Both the position numbers and the translations under genes were made by a program. DNA of 64,000 nt from Erythrobacter sp. SG61-1L (GTDB lineage: Bacteria; Pseudomonadota; Alphaproteobacteria; Sphingomonadales; Sphingomonadaceae), in contig NZ_JXQC01000003.1 of NCBI RefSeq assembly GCF_001305965.1, forward strand, positions 248,001-312,000. Direction: 5' to 3'. Positions 41,323 through 54,230 of this stretch are shown here, piece after piece. Below the pieces are notes generated by a model. That model was not told the DNA's origin. It did not search any database and saw only the letters and a list, made by a program, of their open reading frames with translations. How positions within the stretch are numbered: position 1 is the first letter of the stretch; each line of letters opens with the position of its first letter.

Positions 41323-42381
41323 TCAGTTTGGATCCGCGTGGGTCCATCCGTCATTGGTGCCATAGGGAATGGTGACGAAGGGAAAGGCTTCCACTTCGTA
41401 GATCTTCCCGTCGCGAATGCCGAAGGTTTCCATCGTGGTGAGGTTTAGGACCATGCCCGCGCCGCTTTGCGGGCGCTGTAATCCGCCTGGCACCTGATCG
41501 CGCACGCCATCATGCACGAAGAAGGGGAAGGTCGCGACCAGGCCCTTCTGCTGATCGACCACCAGTGCGCGGTGCGGCCAGATACGCTTGATGCCGTTGA
41601 ACACGCCGATATCGATCTGTTCCTTGCAGGTCATGGTCGACAGCTTGCTGAAGTAACGGCCCATTTCGGTGTTGAGATCGGGCATCTTCGGCGTGGGCGA
41701 TGCGCGGCCTGGCTGCTTGTTCGCCACGGTCTGATAGCCCTGTTCGTACCGCACGCATTCGTCGGCAAAGGGCGCGATGGAGCCATCTTCCCCGGTCAGC
41801 GCGTCGAAATAGCTTTCGGCGGCATAGGTCAGATATTCGCGGCTCATTTGCTTGTCCTTCGGCACATCGGCCAGCAGGGTGGGGCGCGGATGGGTCAGCA
41901 GTTCCATTGCCTCGGGCGCGACATTGCGATCGTACCAGTGCTCGACCTCGGTGATCATGTTGCGTTCCACCCGGATGCGGATGGCTATCATCGCGATCTG
42001 GCCGTCGATCTTCATCACCGTCTGGAAGGCCATCTGGCCCTGCACCGGATCGGCCACGGTGATCTTGAAGGCGGTCGGTTCCATCTTCGCGCGCCAGAAC
42101 AGGCCGGTGCCCATCTGGATCTTGCCGGTATTCTCGGTGGCGATCACCTGTTCGGCAAAGGGCAGGGCGCTCATGTCCTTGGTCTGCAGTGCGGTGAGAT
42201 AGGCCTCGCCGATCTTCACCAGACAGTCCCGGTCGCAGGGCTTCACATTGGCCGCGTTCCACGTCTTCTTGTACCACGGCTTTGCCGCCTGATCCGCGGC
42301 GGCGGCCGGGCTGGCCGCTGCCGTTGCCGCCAGCGCGACGGCCAGCGCCAGACCGGCGCCGGCAAACTTTCTCAATGCCAT
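41323..42381 (-). CDS. Exported protein with two tandem NTF2/SnoaL-like domains (copy 2)
   Basis: 352 residues, GGGGAG before the start, signal peptide ending ASPAAAADQ. It has the same order as copy 1: CDRDCLVKIGEAYLTALQTK, LPFAEQVIATENTG, then MSREYLTYAAESYFDALTGE, PFADECVRYEQG, MTCKEQIDIGVF. The shared features are a CxRxC pair, paired YF-AL/AI helices and a C-K-E-Q motif. It ends ETFGIRDGKIYEVEAFPFVT, a strand pattern typical of SnoaL-like domains. It is last in the SDR operon, 30 bp after the second SDR gene. Co-occurrence with a related copy in the facing operon suggests a paired periplasmic function in the same pathway. Confidence 0.75.
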   Translation of the reverse strand: MALRKFAGAGLALAVALAATAAASPAAAADQAAKPWYKKTWNAANVKPCDRDCLVKIGEAYLTALQTKDMSALPFAEQVIATENTGKIQMGTGLFWRAKMEPTAFKITVADPVQGQMAFQTVMKIDGQIAMIAIRIRVERNMITEVEHWYDRNVAPEAMELLTHPRPTLLADVPKDKQMSREYLTYAAESYFDALTGEDGSIAPFADECVRYEQGYQTVANKQPGRASPTPKMPDLNTEMGRYFSKLSTMTCKEQIDIGVFNGIKRIWPHRALVVDQQKGLVATFPFFVHDGVRDQVPGGLQRPQSGAGMVLNLTTMETFGIRDGKIYEVEAFPFVTIPYGTNDGWTHADPN

Positions 42382-42411
42382 TCTTGCTACTCCCCAGAAG
42401 TGGCGGGCGCC

Positions 42412-43323
42412 TTAGGGTGCCTCGCGATAGATGGGGCTGCCGACCAGCCCCGGAATGAGATCGAGCGCGGTCTTCTCCCGCTCCTCGTCATGGCCGATGG
42501 CTCGCAGCATGGCCTCGAACCGGTCGGTGATGCCGGGTCGGAACTCCGGCGCGGTAAAAATGTAGAGCGCATTGTCGCGAATGCCTTGCAGCACGATCTC
42601 GCCCGCCTCTTCGGGGCTGGCGGTCAGCTTCGACAGGCGCTCGCGATCCTCATCGCTCAGGTTGAAGCGCGGGGGCGGACCCTTGGGCGCTTCATCCTGC
42701 GCGGCGAAGCGGGCAGGGCGGGTCTTCTCATATTCGCGGATATTGCTGCGCACGCCGCCGGGGCAGAAGGCGGAAACGCCGATCCCCTGCGGGGCCAGTT
42801 CCGCCCGCAATGCTTCGGACAGGCCCACCACGGCGAACTTGGTCGCCACATACATGCCGGCCTGGCTGTATTGCAGCACACCCGCCATGGACGCGGTGTT
42901 GACGATGTGCCCCCCTTCAGCATGCGCTAGGATGCGCGGAAGCATCGTGTGGGTGCCGTTGAACACCCCGTTGAGATTGACGTCCACTGCCCAGTCCCAA
43001 TCGGCATAGGTGGCGGAACCAAGGCTCTTGAGGATGCCGATCCCGGCATTGTTGCACAGCACGTGCAGCTTGCCGATCAGCCGTTCCACCTCATCGGCGG
43101 CGGCGGCATAGGCATCGCGGTCCGTCACATCGAGCAGCAGCCCGTGGACCTTGCCCGCAAGGCCCGCTTCGGCCAGTTCGGCCTGTGCGGTGTCGAGGTG
43201 ATCTTGCCGCACATCGGCAATCACCACGTTCATTCCCGCGCGGGCGAACACGATTGCCATTCCCAGACCGATCCCGCTGGCGCCGCCGGTGATGAAGGCG
43301 CCTTTTCCGGCTACGTCCTGCAT
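42412..43323 (-). CDS. Short-chain dehydrogenase/reductase, LigD-like (copy 1)
   Basis: 303 residues, classical SDR: TGGASGIG dinucleotide motif near residue 12, ADVR acidic residue favouring NAD+, NNAG, Ser in NTASMAG and the catalytic YVATK pair. VDVNLNGVFNGTHTMLPRIL and DREAY-like DRDAYAAAADEVE resemble my memory of LigD/LigL/LigN/LigO, the C-alpha-dehydrogenases that oxidise the benzylic alcohol of beta-aryl ethers to the ketone needed by LigE/LigF. The C-terminal NALYIFTAPEFRPGITDRFE is also shared with that group. With LigF-type GSTs in the same region, a C-alpha-dehydrogenase role is the leading hypothesis. Confidence 0.85.
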   Translation of the reverse strand: MQDVAGKGAFITGGASGIGLGMAIVFARAGMNVVIADVRQDHLDTAQAELAEAGLAGKVHGLLLDVTDRDAYAAAADEVERLIGKLHVLCNNAGIGILKSLGSATYADWDWAVDVNLNGVFNGTHTMLPRILAHAEGGHIVNTASMAGVLQYSQAGMYVATKFAVVGLSEALRAELAPQGIGVSAFCPGGVRSNIREYEKTRPARFAAQDEAPKGPPPRFNLSDEDRERLSKLTASPEEAGEIVLQGIRDNALYIFTAPEFRPGITDRFEAMLRAIGHDEEREKTALDLIPGLVGSPIYREAP

Positions 43324-43328
43324 GGCGC

Positions 43329-44219
43329 TCAGCCCGCCTGGCCCAGAGCGTCAGCCACGGCCTTGGCTTCTGCAGTCATCTTTGCGCGGCGTTCCTCGCT
43401 GGCGCGGCGGCGTTCGTCCAGTTCAAACTCTACGGGAAAAGCTGCCAGCATATCGTTGAAATAGCCGGCCACTTCATCGCGGAATTCGCCATGCGGGAAG
43501 ATGTAGGGGCGGTTGTTCTCGATGGCGTCCACCACTTCATTGCCCAGATCGAACGGGTCCATCCCGCCTTCGATCGTGTCGCGTTTTTCATCGGCACCGG
43601 CGCCTTCATGGGCCTGGCGATAGACATCGCCTGCAGTCATCGCACGGGTCTTCACCATGCCGGGGCACAGCACGGAAACGCCGATATTATACGGCGCCAG
43701 CGCCAGCCGCAGGGAATCGCTCAGCCCGCGTACCGCGAATTTGGAAGCGGCATAGACGCCTGCGAAAGGCGGCACCGGGATCATCCCCGCCATGGAGGAT
43801 GTGTTGACCACATGGCCGCCTTCGCCATGGGCCTTCATGCCGGGCACGAATTCCACGATGCCCGCGATCGTCCCGCCCAGATTGACGTTCAGGACATAGT
43901 CCCAATCCTCATAGCCGGCCTCGTCGATGGGGCTGCGCTGGCTGACGCCCACATTGTTGCACAGCACGTGGACATTGCCGAAGATGCGCGTGGTTTCCTC
44001 TGCAGCTTCTTTCATTGCCGCGCGATCCGAAACATCCAGCCTGATACAATGCAGGCGATTGGTGGAGCCGAGCAATTCGCGCGCCTCGGTCAAGTGGCTG
44101 TCCAGCAGATCGGCAACCACCACATTCATGCCCCGGTCGAGGACGGCGCGGGCCATGCCCAGGCCAATGCCGCTGCCCCCTCCGGTGATGAATGCCGTCT
44201 TGCCGCGAAACTCACGCAT
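43329..44219 (-). CDS. Short-chain dehydrogenase/reductase, LigD-like (copy 2)
   Basis: 296 residues from ATG 44219, preceded by GGGGAGAAG; the longer frame upstream is Arg-rich and unlikely. TGGGSGIG, ADLLDSHL, CNNVG, Ser in NTSSMAG and YAASK define a classical SDR. LNVNLGGTIAGIVEFVPGMK and NRPYIFPHGEFRDEVAGYF place it with copy 1 and the LigD-like group. It is first in the - strand operon, 5 bp from copy 1. In SYK-6 two or more C-alpha-dehydrogenases handle opposite enantiomers, which would explain two copies here. Promoter and operator lie in the gap shared with the MarR gene. Confidence 0.85.
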   Translation of the reverse strand: MREFRGKTAFITGGGSGIGLGMARAVLDRGMNVVVADLLDSHLTEARELLGSTNRLHCIRLDVSDRAAMKEAAEETTRIFGNVHVLCNNVGVSQRSPIDEAGYEDWDYVLNVNLGGTIAGIVEFVPGMKAHGEGGHVVNTSSMAGMIPVPPFAGVYAASKFAVRGLSDSLRLALAPYNIGVSVLCPGMVKTRAMTAGDVYRQAHEGAGADEKRDTIEGGMDPFDLGNEVVDAIENNRPYIFPHGEFRDEVAGYFNDMLAAFPVEFELDERRRASEERRAKMTAEAKAVADALGQAG

Positions 44220-44363
44220 GGTCTTCTCCCCTTTTGCTGCCCGGTTTCTTGACCTTGTCCGCTTTTCGGACCGGTTTCTCCGGAGCCTTTGCATCGCGCG
44301 CCCTAGCTAATCTCGAAAGGATCGGTAGAAGGCGCTATCTGGGAGAGTTAGAGCACAAAAGCC

Positions 44364-44392
44364 TTTTTGACACCATCAAAAAGATGGTGTCA
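44364..44392. promoter_or_regulatory. TTGA-N5-TCAA operator, site 3, embedded in a 10-bp hairpin
   Basis: TTTTTGACACCATCAAAAA (44364-44382) is the operator with extended T/A arms. It overlaps a second dyad, TGACACCATC-AAAAA-GATGGTGTCA (44368-44392), with perfect 10-bp arms. It lies between the SDR operon (- strand) and the MarR gene (+ strand), so one bound regulator could control both. Confidence 0.75.
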
Positions 44393-44456
44393 GATCACTC
44401 AGAGTCCCGTGGGGGTTAGTTTGACCGAGTTACAAACCAAGGTGCAGCAGGCAGAT

Positions 44457-44960
44457 ATGAGCGACGAATCGGGCCGGGCGACACGCAGCCCGAACCAGCG
44501 TTCCGGCCCGCTGGGCGAACTGGTTACCATGCGCATGATCATCCTGTTCGGCCTGCTGCGGCGCAGTGGTGTGCTGGCCCAGCGCAGGCAGTTCGACCTT
44601 TCGGAAACCGAATGGCGGATCATGGTGCAGGTCGGCGAATTTGCCCCGCTTTCGCTCAATGGTCTGGCCGATCTCCTGTTGCAGGATCGCGGCCAGCTCA
44701 GCCGGGCCGTGAAAGCCATGGTGGAACGCGGTCTGCTCTCGCGTGAGCGCAAGCCGGGCGGCCCTGAGATCGAGATCGATCTTACCAAGCAGGGCCGCGA
44801 GCTTTACGCCCGCATGATTGAACGCGTGGTGGAACGCGACCACAAACTGACCGAAGGCATTCCGCCGGAGGACATCAAGGTGCTGTGGCGCATCATCGAT
44901 ACGATGGTGGGGCGTGCGGAAGTGATGATGGAGGAAGAGCGCAGGCTGGGCGGCGAATAG
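44457..44960 (+). CDS. MarR-family transcriptional regulator
   Basis: 167 residues from ATG 44457; an upstream TTG (44421) behind GGGGG is an alternative start, so the N-terminus is uncertain. The winged helix is clear: LSETEWRIMVQVGEFAPLSL, NGLADLLLQDRGQLSRAVKA, MVERGLLSRERKPGGPEIEI, then a dimerisation helix. MarR proteins bind palindromes that occlude promoters and release them on binding phenolic ligands. This is the only regulator in the 32-46 kb cluster and a TTGA-N5-TCAA site lies 80 bp upstream of it, so it is the best candidate for recognising all four such sites. The effector is probably an aromatic acid, ketone or CoA thioester. Confidence 0.9.
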   Translation: MSDESGRATRSPNQRSGPLGELVTMRMIILFGLLRRSGVLAQRRQFDLSETEWRIMVQVGEFAPLSLNGLADLLLQDRGQLSRAVKAMVERGLLSRERKPGGPEIEIDLTKQGRELYARMIERVVERDHKLTEGIPPEDIKVLWRIIDTMVGRAEVMMEEERRLGGE

Positions 44961-44969
44961 GCCCTGACA

Positions 44970-45055
44970 TCGTCATTGCGAGCAAAGCGAAACAATCCAG
45001 GGCCTGACGCGTTCCGCCTTGGATTGCTTCGGGCCTCCAGCCCTCGCAATGATGA
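44970..45055. repeat. Palindromic repeat (CGTCATTGCGAG family)
   Basis: CGTCATTGCGAG and ACAATCCAG are mirrored by TTGGATTGCTTC and CCTCGCAATGATGA, the common CGTCATTGCGAGG...CAATCC dispersed repeat. A related element lies at 59137-59227. Confidence 0.8.
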
Positions 45056-45113
45056 GTGCATATAGGTCGCGCTGCTTTCAATTCATCCTTTTTTCCCGCA
45101 TCCCTCTCGACAT

Positions 45114-45128
45114 TTTGACAATGTCAAA
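45114..45128. promoter_or_regulatory. TTGA-N5-TCAA operator, site 4, upstream of the LigF-like GST
   Basis: TTTGACAATGTCAAA is a perfect 15-bp palindrome with a central A. It contains a consensus TTGACA -35 hexamer but no convincing -10 at 17 bp. It ends 37 bp before the chosen start. It is the most symmetric of the four sites. Confidence 0.72.
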
Positions 45129-45165
45129 TAAGAGTGCCCCAAAAGCCATACGGGGAAGGATGCAC

Positions 45166-45869
45166 ATGCTCGCGCTCTATCATTTCGGTCCGGTCGCCAA
45201 TTCGCTCACGCCGCTGCTCTGCCTGCTGGAGAAGGGGCTGGAGTTCGAGAACCGCTTTCTCGACAGCCGCAAATGGGAACATCACACGCCGGAATTTCAG
45301 GCTCTCAGCCCTGACGGCATGGTGCCGATCCTGGTCCATGACGGCCGCGTCCTGCGTGAATCGACGGTGATCAACGAATATATCGACACCGTCTTCCCCA
45401 CTCCGCCCCTGCGCCCGGACAATGCCTGGCTCTGCGCGGAAATGCGGGTGCTGACCAAATATGTGGACGAATATTTCTGCCCCGCGCTGACCACGGTTGG
45501 CGCACACGGCGCCACGCCTTTCGCCTCCAAGATCGACAAGGAGGAAATGGCCCAGATCCTTGCCCGCATGCCGAATGACGAAGTGCGCAAGAAATGGCAG
45601 ACCGTTTCCAACAAGGGCTATTCGGTCGAGGAACTGGCCGATGCGAAGCGCCGCCTGTCCAATTGCATAGCGCGGGCCGAACAGCATCTGGCCCATGGCG
45701 GCGACTGGCTGCTGGGCGATTTCTATTCGCTGGCGGATATCAAATGGTATTCGATGGCACCCGCCCTGCCGCGCGTGATGCCCGATGAATGCAATGCAGA
45801 ATCCGCGCCGCTGTTGACGGCTTGGCTCGCCCGCATGGCGGAACGCCCCGCCGTGAAGGCGCTGGACGA

Positions 45870-45885
<16 letters not shown>
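45166..45885 (+). CDS. Glutathione S-transferase, LigF-type beta-etherase-like (copy 3)
   Basis: 239 residues. ATG 45166 follows GGGGAAGG at good spacing; ATG 45160 overlaps that site. It has the strongest LigF resemblance of the three: GPVANSLTPLLCLLEKGLEF, HDGRVLRESTVINEYIDTVF, LRP and AEMRVLTKYVDEYFCP all echo LigF as I recall it. Ser13, cis-Pro54 and Glu65-Ser66 are in place. Predicted reaction: glutathione-dependent cleavage of a beta-aryl-ether ketone, releasing a phenol such as guaiacol. The gene has its own operator and converges on glgX, sharing 16 bp at the 3' ends. Confidence 0.88.
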
Positions 45886-50783
<4,898 letters not shown>

Positions 50784-50784
<1 letters not shown>

Positions 50785-52046
50785 CAGTCCTTCAGCGCGG
50801 CAATCATCTGCTTGGTGATCAGGCATACGCCGTTTTCGGTGCGGCGGAAACGGCGCGCATCCAGTTCAGGATCTTCGCCCACCACCAGCTTTTCAGGAAT
50901 GCGCACACCGGAATCGATGATCACGCGCGAAAGGCGGGCGCCCCGGCCGATGTTGCAATAGGGCAGGATCACGGCCTCATCCACGCTGGAGAAGCTGCCC
51001 ATCTTCACGCCGGTGAACAGCAGGCTGCGCTTGGCCAGCGCGCCCGAGACGATGCAATCCTGGCTGATGAGCGAGGAAATGGCATGGCCGCGCCGCCCAT
51101 CCTGATCATGCACGAACTTGGCCGGGGCGGCCACGATCTGGTCGGTCCAGATCGGCCATTCCCGGTCATACATGTTGAGCTTGGGCACTGTGTCGGTCAG
51201 GTCCAGATTGGCCTCGAAATAGGCATCCAGCGTGCCGACATCGCGCCAATATTCCTCGATTTCCTCGGCGGCGCGGATGCAGCTGTCGGTAAAGCGGTGG
51301 GCCACTGCCTTGCCGTGCTTCACGATGTAGGGGATCACGTCCCCGCCGAAATCGCGCGAAGAATTGGGATCGGCAGCATCGCGGCGCAGCTGGTCGAACA
51401 GGAATTCCGTGTCGAACACATAAATGCCCATGGATGCCAGCGCGTGATCCGGATCGCCCGGAATGGCCGGGGGATCGGCGGGTTTTTCGACGAATTCGGT
51501 GATCGTGCTGTTCTCGTCCACCTTCATCACGCCGAAGCCGGTGGCATCCTTGCGCGGCACGACCAGACAGCCCACGGTGACATCGGCGCCCGAATTGACG
51601 TGCTGGCGCAGCATCAGTTCGTAATCCATCTTGTAGATGTGATCGCCTGCCAGAATGACCATATATTTGGGGGCGTGGGCTTCGATGATGTCGATGTTCT
51701 GATAGACCGCGTCGGCGGTGCCTTCATACCAGTGCAGCTCGTCGATACGCTGGGATGCGGGCAGGATGTCGAAGCTTTCGTTTCGTTCCGGCCGCATGAA
51801 GTTCCATGCGCGCTGCATGTGGCGGATCAGCGAATGGGCCTTGTATTGCGTGGCCACGCCGATGCGGCGGATGCCTGAATTGATCGCGTTGGACAGCGCG
51901 AAATCCACGATACGGCTCATGCCGCCGAAATAGACCGCGGGCTTGGCGCGGTTATCGGTCAGTTCCTTCAGGCGGCTGCCGCGGCCGCCTGCCAGCACAT
52001 AGGCCATGGCGTCACGCGCCAGAGGTTGTCCGGAGAGATCCCTCAT
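50784..52046 (-). CDS. glgC: Glucose-1-phosphate adenylyltransferase
   Basis: 420 residues making ADP-glucose from glucose-1-phosphate and ATP, the regulated step of glycogen synthesis. [20 protein letters not shown] with [20 protein letters not shown] is the nucleotidyl-transferase start. [20 protein letters not shown] and the EFVEKP loop form the glucose-1-phosphate site. A left-handed beta-helix with [20 protein letters not shown] follows. Arg and Lys residues in the N-terminal region are compatible with fructose-type activator control known from alphaproteobacterial enzymes. It lies 12 bp from glgB. Confidence 0.96.
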
Positions 52047-52058
52047 CGTCTTACCTGC

Positions 52059-54230
52059 TCAGTCCTTTCCCGCATATTCGAGCATGATCGTGGCAAGCGG
52101 CGGCAATATGACATGCGCCGCCCCATTTTCCGCCACAACCTGCCCCTTGTTGCCCTTGCCGCTGCCGCCGTAATATTCGGCATCGCTGTTCAGCACTTCG
52201 CGCCAGACCCCGTCGATCGGCAGGGGCAGGCGGTAATGGTCATGCAGCGTCGGTGTCATGTTGCTGATCACTGCCACGGGCGCCGCATCGGGTGCCTTGC
52301 GCAGCCAGGCGAACACCGATGCCCCGGCATCGTCCGCCACCAGCCATTCGAAGCCGTCGCCTTCGCAATCGCGCGCATGCAGCGCGCCGCGCGTGCGATA
52401 GAGCCGGTTGAGATCGCGCAGCAGGCGGCGTACCCCTTCGTGGGACGGTGCATCCAGCAGATCCCAGTCGAGCGCGCGTTCTTCGCTCCATTCGCGGCGC
52501 TGGGCGAATTCCTGCCCCATGAACAGCAGCTTCTTGCCCGGATAGCCCCACATGAAGGTGTAATAGGCGCGCAGATTGGCGAATTGCTGCCAATCGTCGC
52601 CGCTCATCTTGTTCAGCAGCGATCCCTTGCCGTGGACCACTTCGTCATGGCTCAGCGGCAGGACGAAATTCTCGGCAAAGGCATACATCAGGCCGAAAGT
52701 GATGTCCTCGTGATGGAACTTCCGGTGCACCGGTTCGCGCCCCATGTAGCGCAATGTGTCGTGCATGAAGCCCATGTTCCACTTGAAGCCGAAGCCGAGG
52801 TTCTCGCGCGGGCCATCGTCATAGGCAGGCAGGCTCACGCCGGGCCATGCCGTGCTTTCCTCGGCAATGGTGATCGTGCCGGGCTGGCTGCCATAGACGG
52901 CGCGGTTCATCTGGCGCAGGAATTCCACTGCCTCCCAGTTTTCGCGCCCGCCTTCCTTGTTGGGAATCCATTCCCCGGCCTCGCGCGAATAGTCGCGGTA
53001 GAGCATGGAGGCGACGGCATCCACGCGCAGCCCGTCGACGTGATAGCGTTCCGCCCAGAACAGCGCGTTGTTGACGAGGAAGCTGGAAACCTCCCGCCGC
53101 CCGAAATTGTAGATCGCCGTGTTCCAGTCAGGATGGAAGCCAAGGCGCGGGTCTTCATGTTCATAGAGCGCCGTGCCGTCGAAGCGGGCGAGGCCGTGCT
53201 CGTCTGTGGGGAAGTGGGCGGGCACCCAGTCGATCAGCACACCGATCCCGGCGCGGTGGGCGCCGTCCACGAAGCGAGCGAAGCCGTCCGGCCCGCCGAA
53301 ACGGGCGGATGGGGCATAAAGCCCGGTGGTCTGGTAACCCCAGCTGGGATCGTAGGGATGTTCGGATACCGGCAGGAATTCGATATGAGTGAAGCCCATG
53401 TCGACCACATAGGGGATCAGCCGCTCGGCCATTTCATCCCAGCTCAGGAACCAGCCATGCTCGTTCCTTTGCCACGATCCGGGGTGAACTTCGTAGATCG
53501 AGATCGCTTCGCGCCGGGGATCGACGGATGACCAGTGCCGCCGGTGTGCATCGTCGCCCCAGTCGTGCTTCACCGGATCGGCAGTGAGCGACGCGGTCTT
53601 GGGGCGCAGTTCCGACGCGAAGGCATAGGGATCGGCCTTGAGCGGTTGCACCGTGCCGTCCGGCCCGACGATGCGGTATTTATAGGCGCGGCCCGCGCCG
53701 ATATCCGGCACGAAGATTTCCCATACGCCAATGTCCTTGCGGTTGCGCATGGGGTGGCGGGCAGGGTTCCAGTCGTTGAAATCGCCCACCACGCTCACCT
53801 GCCGGGCATTGGGTGCCCAGACGGCGAAGTGCACGCCTTCGGCGCCTTCATGGGTGATGCAATGGGCGCCCATCTTGTCGAACAGGCGGTAATGCGTTCC
53901 CTGCGCGATCAGGAAATCGTCCACCGGGCCGAGCACCGGGCCGAAGGCATAGGCGTCCGTCACCCACCATTCGTGCCCGCCGCCGCGGCAGCGATATTTC
54001 ACCGGCTTGGGCTGGCCCCGCAGCTTGCCTTCGAACAGCCCGCGCGGATCGGTGCAGGCCATCTTGCCCAGGGCACCGCCCTTCAGGCTGAAGGCACTCA
54101 CTTCCTCCGCGCCGGGCAGAATCGCCCGGGCGAAGGTTCCTTCCGGCCCCGCATGGGGGCCTAACAGCGAAAACGGGTCCGAGTGCGTGCCATCGAGAAG
54201 CGCGGAAATTGCGGATTTGGATGGCTTCAC
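52059..54230 (-). CDS. glgB: 1,4-alpha-glucan branching enzyme
   Basis: 723 residues from GTG 54230, which overlaps the glgP stop as GTGA; the longer open frame lies inside glgP. Two N-terminal beta-sandwich domains come first (DPFSLLGPHAG, then FAVWAPNARQVSVVGDFNDW). The GH13 barrel carries YEVHPGSWQ, VDGLRVDAVASMLYRDYSRE with the nucleophile Asp, and TIAEESTAWPG with the acid/base Glu. SHDEVVHGKGSLLNKM holds the third acid. It introduces alpha-1,6 branches into growing glycogen. Length and motifs match GlgB. Confidence 0.96.
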   Translation of the reverse strand: MKPSKSAISALLDGTHSDPFSLLGPHAGPEGTFARAILPGAEEVSAFSLKGGALGKMACTDPRGLFEGKLRGQPKPVKYRCRGGGHEWWVTDAYAFGPVLGPVDDFLIAQGTHYRLFDKMGAHCITHEGAEGVHFAVWAPNARQVSVVGDFNDWNPARHPMRNRKDIGVWEIFVPDIGAGRAYKYRIVGPDGTVQPLKADPYAFASELRPKTASLTADPVKHDWGDDAHRRHWSSVDPRREAISIYEVHPGSWQRNEHGWFLSWDEMAERLIPYVVDMGFTHIEFLPVSEHPYDPSWGYQTTGLYAPSARFGGPDGFARFVDGAHRAGIGVLIDWVPAHFPTDEHGLARFDGTALYEHEDPRLGFHPDWNTAIYNFGRREVSSFLVNNALFWAERYHVDGLRVDAVASMLYRDYSREAGEWIPNKEGGRENWEAVEFLRQMNRAVYGSQPGTITIAEESTAWPGVSLPAYDDGPRENLGFGFKWNMGFMHDTLRYMGREPVHRKFHHEDITFGLMYAFAENFVLPLSHDEVVHGKGSLLNKMSGDDWQQFANLRAYYTFMWGYPGKKLLFMGQEFAQRREWSEERALDWDLLDAPSHEGVRRLLRDLNRLYRTRGALHARDCEGDGFEWLVADDAGASVFAWLRKAPDAAPVAVISNMTPTLHDHYRLPLPIDGVWREVLNSDAEYYGGSGKGNKGQVVAENGAAHVILPPLATIMLEYAGKD

